DNA of 52,196 nucleotides from contig JALNXG010000022.1 in the NCBI GenBank assembly GCA_023230485.1, positions 1-52,196 of the forward strand, given 5' to 3'. Source of the stretch: Melioribacteraceae bacterium. GTDB lineage: Bacteria > Bacteroidota > Ignavibacteria > Ignavibacteriales > Melioribacteraceae. Positions 8,052 to 17,439 of the stretch are shown here, piece by piece. A program made the position numbers and the translations under genes. The notes below the pieces were generated by a model. It saw nothing but the letters and a program-made list of their open reading frames with translations, searched no databases and was not told where the DNA came from. Positions within the stretch are counted from its first letter, which is position 1. Each line of letters begins with the position of its first letter.

Positions 8052-11000
8052 ATGTATAAAAATGTAATAGATAAGCAATTAACAGCGGGACAAACTCTCG
8101 CAATACCACATACTATGACAAAGAAATTATTTACAGATATGTCATATCCGTGGTTAATTATAGTAGAACCATTTCCACATGATAGTACTAAAGGTGCTCA
8201 TATTGAGTTAGTATCATGGGATATGGATTATATCACTTTGAAAAATTGCGAAGCAGTAACAGTTCCAATGATGATATATATGGATCAAATGCACTCAGTT
8301 TCAACTGCTCATAAAGATAGTGATCAGTATACACCTCAGATACCGCCAATTGTAGCTCCAAACTTTGGCACACTGCCAAGTAGTGAAACATTAAATAGCG
8401 TTGGGACAAGAGTTCGTTCCCCTATGTATATTTGTTTGAAAGATACTGTACAACCTGCATTTAATCCTAATTCTCTAGTAACTAAATATGTCAATCCTGG
8501 TCTTGCACATACTGATATAGATGGTTCTGGAGTATGGGCTGCTGGAGATGATGCTAATTCTGGAGATGATAAATTGCATCCGTGGCAATCATTACAGACA
8601 GCCATTAATAGATGGCAGGATGGTTCAGAAACATATTTAATAAAAGTTGATGAAACTGTAGATCATTGTGCTAGGAGTTATGCTATTCAATCATCTGTTG
8701 CTGCTCCTAATGGTCAGATAGTATTAGCTGGTGATCAATCTGCTTATCTAGCTGCTGGTCAACATGTCAGAATAACAGGATCACCAACACCAGCAAATAA
8801 CAATACTTATACTATATTATCTATTGTTGTTGCTGGAGATACTACAATTACTTTTAATGAGCCGATCGCTGTTGGAGAAGTAGCGCCAAATGCTGGTACT
8901 TTTTGGGGTGTGGGTGCTATTGAAGAGCAAGTTAGTATATGTAATATTAAACGTGATGGTTACTTAATGATTTCAGGTACTACTAAAAAAGTACAAGAAA
9001 ATTTAATACATAAATATCCAATTATTGCTGCTGCCAATGATGGTGGTAATACGATGGTTACAATAGCAGATACTGGAAGTATTGCACCATTATCTATTGG
9101 TCAACCTATTGAAATTATAGGATCAACTCCTGGCGTTAACTCAATTGATGGTTATTGGACAATTATTAATCTTGTTGCTGTACCTGGTGTTTCTATTGCT
9201 ATAACAATTAGTCAGGCTTGGTCTGGTTTGGCTCCAGCAGCTTTTGGTGATTTTTATGATGGTCAGTATAGAACATATGATCCAACATATCCAGAAGGAT
9301 GGTCATCTTTGATTTGTAAATTGGATAGACCAATATTAAGTTATCCTGATATAAAAACAGATTGGTTAGAATGTAGAACATTTTGGTTTGGTTACCAAAA
9401 TACGGATTTAAAAATAAAGATATTGGAATATGAAACTATTGATCCTGTTAATTTTATATATAAATTAAAACTTGGTGGTTATAGTAATTATATGCTTAAT
9501 AATAGTATTAATAGCTTGTCTGAATATTGCTCTCGTATTAGGATGGCTACTGTTCAGCGTGGTAATTTATTATCAACTGACTATAGGAATATGCTAATTT
9601 CAAATAATTCAGAGATGGGATTTACAAATTTCCAAATTGGAGATGAAACAGTTGTAAAAAAATATTATAGTTCTGAATTTTATGGACATATTAATTTTAT
9701 TAATGTTAATTTGTATGACTTTTATGGTGGCTTCCATAACATAGATTCTAAAAACCATTTTACACAGCAATTATTTAGGAGAAGTTATGTAACCCAAGTA
9801 TGTAATATTATTGATGACTTTACAAATAATTATTTATGTTTCTTCAATTTTCAGGCGATAGCCTGCTTATATCACTTACCTGTTATGGGTTTTGATTTAA
9901 CTGATGTTTTTTGTCTTTGGGATACAACAACACCAGACTATACTTTATTTTTTAGAACAATTCAAGTTGACTCATCCGATTTAACCTCAATAAATGATTT
10001 ATATGTAAGAGATAAACTAATTAGATTTGGTACAGGAACCTGGTTTATTAATGGTAGGGCAACACTTGGAAAAGGATTAGATATTAAAAATACCTGTGGT
10101 AAACAGGATTCTATAAAATTTATCTTAAACTGTGCTTATGCATTAAATAGTGGGTATGGTCTTACGAATCCAAATTATAAAACCTCATTTAATGGTGATC
10201 CTGTTAATTGTAGTGACGGATATAATGGTCGTATTTATATGGATTATGCACAATTATATAGTGTTGCTCCAATTCTATTTCCTGATAATAATATACAATT
10301 GAAATATTTTATGCATCTTAATCACAACTCAAAATTCTATTCTGAATCATATGTAGAAGCTTCAAAAACCGATGGTACACTTGGTGATATGTTCTGGATT
10401 GAAAATAACTCTGAATTTATTTGTCTTGGTGATCCTGTTTTATCCAGAGATTGTGCAGATTATAATGTTGCAATACATAATTATGTATTTAATGTTAATA
10501 ATTCATATTTAAGATGTGGAGATGTTGAAATAGATATAGTAGCAGCATTACAAACACAAGGTATGCAGGGATTATTCAAACTTACTAATTCCGATGCTGT
10601 ATTTAACACATTCTATTGTGATTATGAGAGAGATGTTAATGTGTCAAACTTTGGTGGTGCTGATATTAATGGTGCAAATAATGGGATGATGGTTATGGAT
10701 GAGAAATCATCTTTGGTTTTTGAAAGTGTAATTGATGGCCGTGACAATGCATCACTATTAATAGATCGTATAAATGTTGGTGGTAATCCACTTATTGCAG
10801 ACCAATTTTATATGTTTAAAGCAATGGATAGTTATACAATTACAAGTATTGGTAATTTTATTTTTAATGGTGTAGATATTGGAGGAGCGGCAGTTGGTCA
10901 TTATTTCTATTTCGATGGTAATGGTAGTTTTGATATTAGAGGATTAAAAATTGAAGAAGCACCAGAAATTAATGGATTACAAGGATTTTTAGCAACAAAG

Positions 11001-11987
11001 GTTCCAATATTTATGCTTAATCAAGCTGAAGGATTTTGTTTAGAGGCTATTTACTGTCTGGTTTATGGTGCAGCAGCTGGTAGTTTGCCAACAAGATTTT
11101 TAAGAATGTGGCTTGATACTGAATTATTATGTAATGCTATTGGTTTTTATGCTGGTGATCCTACTCATACATTCGGTGAGTCTTATATATTAGATGATAT
11201 TACAGTTGCTTATGATTCTAAACTAACTACTATTAGTGGTGGTGATGTAAAAAATTATATCGATTGTAGATACTTTAATGGAACATGGTCACCATATGGT
11301 GATAGATATGCTTCTCTTTATGTTTTAAATAGTGAGTTTATAAATTTGGGAAGAGTAGAATTTGTACTTGAAAAAGGTGGACGCGTTTTAAACTTTATAA
11401 ATTCAAGAATTAAAACAGCAGGATTAAGATTTTTAGGAGATTCTACTGGTGCTGTTGTTATCCCTCCATATCCTACCGAGGTATTTATCAGTTCTTGTTC
11501 AGATGTTTGTATGTTTATGAATTCTATAGACTTTAGATCTGGTGATTATGGTGATTATGTTGGTATTTATGGAAATGATTATGTACATACATGGATTATA
11601 ATTGATGATTCAAGTAGAATTATTGTTGAATGTGAACCAACAGAAGCAGCTTTACCTGGTTATAATGTTTTTGATGCTACAGCATACCAGACCAATAATT
11701 GTGCAATTGCATTAAGAAATGCATCAGTTATCCTCTGTAAAGAAGTTCATGATCCTGATACTGCAAGAGGAACATATTACTGGGCTTGCTTAAGAGATGA
11801 TGACCCAATAAATGTATATCAGGATTTCCATCTTGGAGCAGTTGGAGCTGTAGCGACTGTTGATACATGGCCAACCAGCGTTACTGGTAAATGGAATGAT
11901 GTTAATGCTGATAATCTTGGTGCTGCAGGTAATCCTGGTCTTGCCGAATTAGTATTAGTTTCATTACCAGCTCCGCCAGTTGGATAA
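8052..11987 (+). CDS. Giant spike/fibre-like protein, probable beta-helix
   Basis: 1311 residues, the largest protein in the window. It is rich in Asn/Gly/Asp with recurrent short strand-turn units across its length. The segment around 165-190 (GDDKLHPWQSLQTAINRW) resembles the start of right-handed parallel beta-helix receptor-binding proteins. No transmembrane segment is present. A receptor-binding or glycan-degrading surface spike is the best reading; which sugar it might cut cannot be told. It is followed by a small gene and an SGNH hydrolase, which often accompany carbohydrate-active spikes. Confidence 0.65.
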   Translation: MYKNVIDKQLTAGQTLAIPHTMTKKLFTDMSYPWLIIVEPFPHDSTKGAHIELVSWDMDYITLKNCEAVTVPMMIYMDQMHSVSTAHKDSDQYTPQIPPIVAPNFGTLPSSETLNSVGTRVRSPMYICLKDTVQPAFNPNSLVTKYVNPGLAHTDIDGSGVWAAGDDANSGDDKLHPWQSLQTAINRWQDGSETYLIKVDETVDHCARSYAIQSSVAAPNGQIVLAGDQSAYLAAGQHVRITGSPTPANNNTYTILSIVVAGDTTITFNEPIAVGEVAPNAGTFWGVGAIEEQVSICNIKRDGYLMISGTTKKVQENLIHKYPIIAAANDGGNTMVTIADTGSIAPLSIGQPIEIIGSTPGVNSIDGYWTIINLVAVPGVSIAITISQAWSGLAPAAFGDFYDGQYRTYDPTYPEGWSSLICKLDRPILSYPDIKTDWLECRTFWFGYQNTDLKIKILEYETIDPVNFIYKLKLGGYSNYMLNNSINSLSEYCSRIRMATVQRGNLLSTDYRNMLISNNSEMGFTNFQIGDETVVKKYYSSEFYGHINFINVNLYDFYGGFHNIDSKNHFTQQLFRRSYVTQVCNIIDDFTNNYLCFFNFQAIACLYHLPVMGFDLTDVFCLWDTTTPDYTLFFRTIQVDSSDLTSINDLYVRDKLIRFGTGTWFINGRATLGKGLDIKNTCGKQDSIKFILNCAYALNSGYGLTNPNYKTSFNGDPVNCSDGYNGRIYMDYAQLYSVAPILFPDNNIQLKYFMHLNHNSKFYSESYVEASKTDGTLGDMFWIENNSEFICLGDPVLSRDCADYNVAIHNYVFNVNNSYLRCGDVEIDIVAALQTQGMQGLFKLTNSDAVFNTFYCDYERDVNVSNFGGADINGANNGMMVMDEKSSLVFESVIDGRDNASLLIDRINVGGNPLIADQFYMFKAMDSYTITSIGNFIFNGVDIGGAAVGHYFYFDGNGSFDIRGLKIEEAPEINGLQGFLATKVPIFMLNQAEGFCLEAIYCLVYGAAAGSLPTRFLRMWLDTELLCNAIGFYAGDPTHTFGESYILDDITVAYDSKLTTISGGDVKNYIDCRYFNGTWSPYGDRYASLYVLNSEFINLGRVEFVLEKGGRVLNFINSRIKTAGLRFLGDSTGAVVIPPYPTEVFISSCSDVCMFMNSIDFRSGDYGDYVGIYGNDYVHTWIIIDDSSRIIVECEPTEAALPGYNVFDATAYQTNNCAIALRNASVILCKEVHDPDTARGTYYWACLRDDDPINVYQDFHLGAVGAVATVDTWPTSVTGKWNDVNADNLGAAGNPGLAELVLVSLPAPPVG

Positions 11988-12101
11988 TTCTAAAATCACA
12001 ACTTTCAGATACAGATGTAGCACAAGTTACTTCAGAGCTTATAAGGCTGGAGTATTAAAAATGATATTTCCTGATATAGAATTACTAAGAGGGGATAAGA
12101 A

Positions 12102-12350
12102 ATGAAAATAAATAAAACTCAAGCCTTAAAAGTAGCTAAAATTCTTAAAGTAAAATTTCATAAATTTAATATTAAAGACTTTACTGTTGGTATGAATGTT
12201 GAATTGGAACATAAAGATATTACAGGTGGAGATTTAATAATTACTGGCAAAATTGCTTTAGCGCACTTAAAAGAAAATCCAGATTATTATAAATTACTCT
12301 TGAAATATGTTGAAAAACCATTATTATCAGGGATGTTTGATAATGGATAA
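12102..12350 (+). CDS. Small protein ending in the LTGFF-type motif
   Basis: 82 residues, mildly basic, ending KPLLSGMFDNG, a variant of the shared motif. Ribosome site AGAGGGGA. No known domain. The 113 bases before it (11988-12101) contain no convincing gene. The last eight bases overlap the start of the SGNH hydrolase gene. Confidence 0.75.
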   Translation: MKINKTQALKVAKILKVKFHKFNIKDFTVGMNVELEHKDITGGDLIITGKIALAHLKENPDYYKLLLKYVEKPLLSGMFDNG

Positions 12351-12858
12351 ATTATTAATAATATTATTAGGGGTATGTAGTTATTTTTTAATTAAAAAAG
12401 TAACTTCCTCCAAGCCTGAGAATTTCTTATTAAGAAATAATATTATAGTTGCGGTTGGTGATAGTCATGTAGAACCTGGATCTGCATTAATTTCAGAATT
12501 ACAAAAGCTCATGCCAGATTTTACAATCTCAGCACTTGGTATTAGGGGTTATACGACAACACGCTGGTTGAATTCTCAAGCAGAATTTAAAAACAGAATA
12601 TCTGGCGCTGGTATTGTTTTGTTATCAATTGGTGATAACGATGTAGCAGCTGGTAAGACGACACAACAGATTAATGCCAACATAGAAAACCTAAAGGCTT
12701 TACTTGATTATGATCAAGTATTTGTATATATTAATCCTCCCAGAACATTATCTGGAATTAATCTTGCGAATGATGGCATACATTTAACAAGAAGTGGTGC
12801 CCAGCAATATGCACCAAGAATTAAAGAAAAAATAGTCCATGAAATAAGCAATAGATAA
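12343..12858 (+). CDS. Membrane-anchored SGNH/GDSL hydrolase
   Basis: ATG 12343 is preferred over an earlier in-frame codon because it begins with a signal-anchor (LLIILLGVCSYFLI). The 171-residue protein then shows the SGNH blocks: VGDSH (nucleophile Ser), GIRGYTT, LSIGDNDV and C-terminal NDGIHLT (Asp/His of the triad). This family removes acyl groups from glycans, lipids or peptidoglycan. Next to a spike gene, deacetylation of a surface polysaccharide is plausible. It ends the rightward operon, facing genes on the other strand. Confidence 0.85.
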   Translation: MDKLLIILLGVCSYFLIKKVTSSKPENFLLRNNIIVAVGDSHVEPGSALISELQKLMPDFTISALGIRGYTTTRWLNSQAEFKNRISGAGIVLLSIGDNDVAAGKTTQQINANIENLKALLDYDQVFVYINPPRTLSGINLANDGIHLTRSGAQQYAPRIKEKIVHEISNR

Positions 12859-12871
12859 GACATACCAAAAA

Positions 12872-13147
12872 TTAAAATTCTTTTAATATATCATAATTAA
12901 TGATATATTCATTTATCGTGCTATCGTTGATATTTACAATCCATTCTTTAAGCCTTTTGTATTCGTATTGATTATTATTTGATGAATTTTCAGAAGTAAA
13001 GAACGCAATTATATAAGGTTCTGGCAAGTATAATTTGATTTGTAAATCAACATCATAAAATCTTATTATTGTTGTATTATGTATAAAAATAATCGCTTTT
13101 ATTTGTGTTGTACCACATAGATATTGTTGTATTTTTATTATTTTCAT
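12872..13147 (-). CDS. Hypothetical protein
   Basis: 91 residues, beginning MKIIKIQQYLCGTTQ, with no recognisable motif or membrane segment. It lies directly downstream of the radical SAM gene (1-bp gap) and is the last gene of the leftward operon, converging on the SGNH hydrolase with only 13 bp between them. Confidence 0.6.
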   Translation of the reverse strand: MKIIKIQQYLCGTTQIKAIIFIHNTTIIRFYDVDLQIKLYLPEPYIIAFFTSENSSNNNQYEYKRLKEWIVNINDSTINEYIINYDILKEF

Positions 13148-13148
13148 C

Positions 13149-14678
13149 TTAAAAAGTCCTATAAATGTTTAAGAATTTTTCAACATTTTGTTTATTAGGA
13201 TTAAAATCAATATATTCATCTGTATATGATGATTTGCCAAGTTTTCCTTCAACTGCATCAATATACATAGAGAATTTACCTTCCTCTTTGAAATAAGATA
13301 CCGTAGGAATATTTAATATATTTAAAATATCTTGATATTTAGCTGCAAATGATGTATCTATACCTATCCTTATATTATTATCCTGAGCAAACATAAGGGC
13401 TTGAAGCATCTCTTTTTTATTCGAGCTTAAATCTTCATATTTGGCTGTCTTTTCATTAGTATTTTTAAAACCTAATAAATTTACAATAAGATTTTTATTA
13501 TAATCCCAATAATGATCTTTTATCGTTTTTATATATTTTTTATAACCATTTAAATTATCTCTATGAATATTTTCAACTAAATTAAAATATACAGGAATAT
13601 CTATACCATAAAGATAAATAAATGCTAATATTCTGGTTATATCCTCTAAAGAAGCTGGAGTAAATGCAAAAGAATTTATTTGGTTCATAACTTGTTTAAT
13701 ATCTTTTGTATTTAAAAACCAATCAATATTGGAAGTAGTAAAACTCTGAATTATGTTTTTGCTTTTTGCATAATCTATTATTTTAATAAAGTCTGGATGT
13801 GTGGTTGGCTCTCCACCTCCAAAGGTTACTTCCATTACTTTTGCTTCTACTAATAAATCTATCCATTTTTTAATAATATCATATGGTGCAAAAGTACCAT
13901 ATTTGCTACTATTTTGGTAACAGAAGCTACAATTTTTAGTACAATAATTTGTTATTTTTAAATCCACAGATAATGGGAAGGATGTTTTATTTATTGTTTT
14001 TATTTCTGAATCATCATCTGGAGATTCATCTGAATCATCAAATGTAAAAATAAATCTATCTCCTTGTTTTCTATCTATTGCTATCCATGCGTTTGATATT
14101 TCATCTCGCACAACATATTTAGCTTTATCTGTATTATTAAAAAACCATAAATGTTTACCAATAGGAGTATTATCAGCAGCAGTATCATCATCAATGTTAT
14201 CATTCCCACCACAAATTATTATTTTGGGATTTTTTAAAAATTCTTTCAGCTCTTTTAAGTATTGTATATTTAATCTATCAGTATATTGGTCTCGTGGTAA
14301 ATGTTTAGCTGACTGGTGATCAAGTATTGGGTAGAATTTGTATTCCGAATTTAAATTTCTAAAAACATAATGTTTATTATCAGTTTCATTAAAATATTTC
14401 TGCATATAGTCTTCTTGAAAGATTTCTTTGAATATATTAATATATTGTTGTTGTTGTTCCAGTTCAGCTTCATTGTCTTCCTGAATATCTAAATTATAAT
14501 ATACCATTGCTAATAAATATCTCATTTTAGACTCTTCGGAAGATAAAATAAAATTTTCCCATCCAAATGTAAAAAATTGAGATTCTCTAATATCTAGTTG
14601 CTCATCTTCTGCCATTATAATACTATGCGTTGATGATGAATTACAATTAAAACCTTTTCTTATATTAAATATTTTCAT
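13149..14678 (-). CDS. Radical SAM enzyme with an extra N-terminal domain
   Basis: 509 residues. The radical SAM core starts near residue 240: Cys246, Cys250 and Cys253 in CTKNCSFC should hold the 4Fe-4S cluster, and GGGEPT at 287-292 is the SAM-binding motif. No further Cys-rich SPASM or twitch domain is visible at the C-terminus. The first about 230 residues form another domain beginning KGFNCNSSSTHSIIM. Target unknown; peptide or nucleotide modification are both possible. It overlaps the RuvC-like gene by 14 bp. Confidence 0.9.
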   Translation of the reverse strand: MKIFNIRKGFNCNSSSTHSIIMAEDEQLDIRESQFFTFGWENFILSSEESKMRYLLAMVYYNLDIQEDNEAELEQQQQYINIFKEIFQEDYMQKYFNETDNKHYVFRNLNSEYKFYPILDHQSAKHLPRDQYTDRLNIQYLKELKEFLKNPKIIICGGNDNIDDDTAADNTPIGKHLWFFNNTDKAKYVVRDEISNAWIAIDRKQGDRFIFTFDDSDESPDDDSEIKTINKTSFPLSVDLKITNYCTKNCSFCYQNSSKYGTFAPYDIIKKWIDLLVEAKVMEVTFGGGEPTTHPDFIKIIDYAKSKNIIQSFTTSNIDWFLNTKDIKQVMNQINSFAFTPASLEDITRILAFIYLYGIDIPVYFNLVENIHRDNLNGYKKYIKTIKDHYWDYNKNLIVNLLGFKNTNEKTAKYEDLSSNKKEMLQALMFAQDNNIRIGIDTSFAAKYQDILNILNIPTVSYFKEEGKFSMYIDAVEGKLGKSSYTDEYIDFNPNKQNVEKFLNIYRTF

Positions 14679-15156
14679 GATTTTTTACACTCTTTATTTT
14701 TATTTGTTCTTCTATCCAACCATAATTTGCAATATTAATTGCATCTGCAAGATTATGGTTTTTGATTGATTCTTTCCATTCTTTATTTACTCTCTGTACT
14801 GAGAGCTTTTTAAGTTCGTTACGTTTTAGTTTTGATGAAGATAACATCCTGGATTGCCATACATTTGGTAGAACTTCATGTATTTGGTTTATTTTGTTTT
14901 TGATCGCTTCATATTTCCAGTAACCCTCGATTTCTATAAGCTTTCTTAATGTAATAAAATTGGTTTTTTTAGATGTTCTATTTAAATACTGGGATTCTAT
15001 ATATAAATGTATTATTTGATTATCTTGAGGAAAAGTTTCAAGTATTGATATTCCTTTTATCTGGTGCATAAGCTGTTTTGAATATAAAAATAAATTTCCA
15101 TCTCTTATTGCAGCAAAACCAGTCTCAACTCCAGGATCTATTCCAATGACTATCAT
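14665..15156 (-). CDS. RuvC-like Holliday-junction resolvase
   Basis: I start at ATG 15156 (GGAG 11 bases upstream) so that the protein opens MIVIGIDPGVETGFA, the first RuvC acidic motif (GIDPG). Further acidic motifs follow: IESQYLNR in the middle and HNLADAINIA near the C-terminus. About 163 residues, close to bacterial RuvC (about 170). Likely resolves recombination or replication intermediates of the element. Confidence 0.85.
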   Translation of the reverse strand: MIVIGIDPGVETGFAAIRDGNLFLYSKQLMHQIKGISILETFPQDNQIIHLYIESQYLNRTSKKTNFITLRKLIEIEGYWKYEAIKNKINQIHEVLPNVWQSRMLSSSKLKRNELKKLSVQRVNKEWKESIKNHNLADAINIANYGWIEEQIKIKSVKNHENI

Positions 15157-15455
15157 GGAAAAATTATCTCCGTACATATAATTTTACTTCCATTTTTACG
15201 GCATTCTCTATATTGATGTATTTCAAACCTAGCATTTGGAACTATCCTATCCTGATATAGTTCAGAAACATCTTCAAAAGCAAACTCGCTTATAACTGCC
15301 AGCTCTCTTGTACCTTCTGAATCAATATAATCTACTATGGCTTCAAAAAAGGTACTTTTTATGTTTATTACTTTCGCCTTTTTTACCCAGAGATTCTGTT
15401 TTGTTTCATTAACATGCTTTTCCACATCTAATTTTGTTCGATTTTGTTTAGTCAT
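15153..15455 (-). CDS. Hypothetical protein, possible nucleic-acid-binding beta-barrel
   Basis: The start ATG 15455 overlaps the stop of the upstream gene (GATGACTAA). About 100 residues with alternating strands (KAKVINIKSTFFEAIVDYID, ARFEIHQYRECRKNGSKIIC). The fold could be a small beta-barrel, but this is only an impression. It is translationally linked to the RuvC-like gene. Confidence 0.6.
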   Translation of the reverse strand: MTKQNRTKLDVEKHVNETKQNLWVKKAKVINIKSTFFEAIVDYIDSEGTRELAVISEFAFEDVSELYQDRIVPNARFEIHQYRECRKNGSKIICTEIIFP

Positions 15456-16050
15456 CCTTCCCACCCGCAACGCATTGATTATCTATCAAAAGATCACATC
15501 TATAATCCATTGGTTTATTACATTTATTTAGTGTATAATATTTACAGGTAACTTTTTCTATTTTTTTATCCGTATTTTTTTTTGAAGTGGCATCTTGGTT
15601 ATAATCAATTGTCATATCATCAATATGAACATTACAATGATCATTAATTAATACTACAGTCTTCTTTTTTATATTCTTAATGAAATATTTCTTAACAATT
15701 TCATTAAGTCTACTTTCCTTTACCGAGTCAAAAAACAATAAAGAATCATCTCCTATTGATAGCGTTAGTACTCTTTTTACATCACTGTTGATTGATACTT
15801 TAGTATGTATTTCTATTTTATCAATAGTGTTAAAAATTGGATAGAAACATAAAAGGTTATGCTCTATATTAAAGGAAATAATAAGGAATTGTGTAAAGAA
15901 ATAAAAATCATTCTCAGATATAAATACATCCTTAATGTCTTCTTCTATTTTTCTATCTTGGAGCTCATAATAGGGTTTTATTTCTTCTATTGTTGTTTTG
16001 ATTTTTGCTATTATTTGTTCATCGTATTGTTTGCTTAATTTATCATACAT
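15448..16050 (-). CDS. Hypothetical protein with C-terminal Cys cluster
   Basis: ATG 16050 is chosen because GTGAGG lies nine bases upstream. About 200 residues: a helical N-terminus, a strand-rich middle, and a C-terminal CKYYTLNKCNKPMDYRC...C pattern that could bind zinc. It is the first gene behind the promoter at 16087-16146. Family not recognised. Confidence 0.65.
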   Translation of the reverse strand: MYDKLSKQYDEQIIAKIKTTIEEIKPYYELQDRKIEEDIKDVFISENDFYFFTQFLIISFNIEHNLLCFYPIFNTIDKIEIHTKVSINSDVKRVLTLSIGDDSLLFFDSVKESRLNEIVKKYFIKNIKKKTVVLINDHCNVHIDDMTIDYNQDATSKKNTDKKIEKVTCKYYTLNKCNKPMDYRCDLLIDNQCVAGGKDD

Positions 16051-16086
16051 TTTTACATACCTCACTTTTTTGTTCTATTAAAATTC

Positions 16087-16146
16087 AAAATATCATAACC
16101 AAAAAGCGTTGTCAAGAGACTTATGATAATAAGTAATTATCATAAG
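16087..16146 (-). promoter_or_regulatory. Promoter of the AAGTCTC family with an operator-like palindrome
   Basis: On the minus strand, TAAGTCTC is followed at once by TTGACA (-35, 16115-16110), a 17-bp spacer and TATTTT (-10, 16092-16087). Directly upstream are 11-base inverted arms, CTTATGATAAT at 16120-16130 and ATTATCATAAG at 16136-16146, separated by 5 bp. The upstream box matches that of the promoters at 411, 2136 and 42521. The rest of 16147-16283 shows nothing I can name. Confidence 0.75.
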
Positions 16147-16283
16147 GTAATCTTAAAACATCAATGATTTCAATATGTTACCCACTTCGCAAAGTCCGTT
16201 TTTATCTCGTTTTTTTAGTTTTGGTTCAAAAAACATCAAAAAAGACTAAAAACTACTTTGACTAGCTCTCTCTTTAATAGCTT

Positions 16284-16610
16284 TTATTCGGGTTCGGGTT
16301 CAAGCTTTTCAAATTCACTGCAATAATCCTCATCTAAATAGTGTTTTCCTGTTAATTGACAACAGTTGTGGTCGCCAAAATTAAAATATTTGCAATCTTC
16401 ACAAAATCCTTTAATCTGAAAAGGTGTCGAATCATAATTATCATGATTCTGTTGATTTTTCTCTAAGAAATATTTTAGATCACAATCGGGACATACTTCC
16501 ATTAATCCAGCGAATTCATTAAAATCATATTTTGAGATTTTTTTATATTCTATAATTTCGTACCCACAGTAAGGGCAGGTCGGACGGATTGTGTTTTTAT
16601 ATTTTATCAT
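16284..16610 (-). CDS. Zinc-binding protein with two Cys modules
   Basis: 108 residues. A zinc ribbon (CPYCGYE...CPDCDLKY) is followed by a GFCEDCKYF...CCQLTG...DYCSEF module. The second module recurs in the proteins at 19769 and 26461, so it is a small shared domain of this element. A protein- or nucleic-acid-binding adaptor role is likely; nothing more specific can be said. Confidence 0.75.
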   Translation of the reverse strand: MIKYKNTIRPTCPYCGYEIIEYKKISKYDFNEFAGLMEVCPDCDLKYFLEKNQQNHDNYDSTPFQIKGFCEDCKYFNFGDHNCCQLTGKHYLDEDYCSEFEKLEPEPE

Positions 16611-16625
16611 AATTCACCTTCTTTT

Positions 16626-16650
16626 AGTAGTCAAGTAATGCTTGACTACT
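16626..16650 (-). terminator. Perfect 10-bp hairpin at the end of the ASCH gene
   Basis: AGTAGTCAAG (16626-16635) and CTTGACTACT (16641-16650) form a 10-bp stem with a 5-base loop that includes the stop codon of the upstream gene. There is no long T tract, so it may be a processing or stability hairpin and not a true terminator. Confidence 0.55.
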
Positions 16651-17197
16651 TATAAATTGTTTTATCAATTTCAAATTTAATAACCCAAACTGGCATGAAA
16701 AGAAAGCCAGTTGAGTCTACAATGCCATCATAATTTATGTTTTTTATTTTTGCAACATATTTTAGAAAAGATATTTTATCAGTAAAACCTTCTGATCTAG
16801 CATCTTCAAGAGTTATATTATTAAGTAAGTCAATGCCAATGTGGCTTATTTTTAGGTGTATTCTTGAATATTTTTTACTCATAAATAGTTTATTCTGCCA
16901 GATATTGGTTTGTAAACCTTGACCAGCTTCATAAATAATTTTATTGTTTTGAATTGCATATGTTTCCTTGACATATAACAAATTATCTACCGAATTATAT
17001 CTACAAAAACATCCGACGGTCTCTCTTTTATTCTTATACTTTAAATCAATAATATAATAATTTTCAATGAGTTTATTTATTAGTTGGATTTTGGTAAGAC
17101 CATTATAGTCTATTCCTTTAATCTGACGTCTGGTTTGTGTTTTTTTACCTTTTAATATTTGTTCAACCATTTCTTTTGAAAACATTATTGGTTTCAT
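16646..17197 (-). CDS. ASCH-domain protein
   Basis: 183 residues. The start KPIMFSKEMVEQILKGKKTQ followed by TRR, then LLYVKETYAI, and IHLKISHIGIDLLNNITLED followed by A, matches the common phage ASCH-family layout. ASCH domains resemble PUA folds and bind RNA or modified nucleosides; some hydrolyse acylated cytidine. The exact substrate is open. Normal length, with a GAAGG-type ribosome site. Confidence 0.8.
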   Translation of the reverse strand: MKPIMFSKEMVEQILKGKKTQTRRQIKGIDYNGLTKIQLINKLIENYYIIDLKYKNKRETVGCFCRYNSVDNLLYVKETYAIQNNKIIYEAGQGLQTNIWQNKLFMSKKYSRIHLKISHIGIDLLNNITLEDARSEGFTDKISFLKYVAKIKNINYDGIVDSTGFLFMPVWVIKFEIDKTIYK

Positions 17198-17208
17198 AAT
17201 TCACCTTC

Positions 17209-17394
17209 TCAATAATATATATTAATTTCAGAATGTTCTTGTTGTATTTGTTTAATTTCTTCCAATGATTTCTCGTTTAATGGATTATTCCATAAATTAA
17301 TTAATTTTATTTGAGGTAATTTTTTTAAGAGTTTATCGAGCCCTTCTATTTTGCTTATCTGATTATCCCACAAAGAAAGTTTTTTCAAATTCAC
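17209..17394 (-). pseudogene. Truncated LRR gene
   Basis: 61 residues: less than one full repeat (LKKLSLWDNQISKIEGLDKL) plus the LRR C-terminal cap (LPQIKLINLWNNPLNEKSLE followed by EIKQIQQ). The same cap closes the full LRR genes at 23279 and 40633. The sequence immediately upstream (17401-17439) matches the leader of the 23279 gene, but the intervening repeats are missing. This is most likely a deletion product. Confidence 0.8.
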
Positions 17395-17400
17395 CAGTTG

Positions 17401-17439
17401 GTTCTCTTCTTTTGGGGTTGATACTGCATTTTTAACCCC
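17401..17439 (-). other. Leader mini-ORF of the LRR cassette, copy 1
   Basis: Encodes MQYQPQKKRTNW-stop, almost the same as the mini-ORF ahead of the intact LRR gene (MQYQPQEKRTVK-stop). It begins one base after the stop codon of the membrane protein gene. The conserved stretch marks the 5' edge of a mobile or recombining LRR cassette. Confidence 0.6.

Noticed and set aside
16737..16922. Plus-strand frame opposite the ASCH gene
   Set aside because: Shadow of a recognisable minus-strand gene and no ribosome site.
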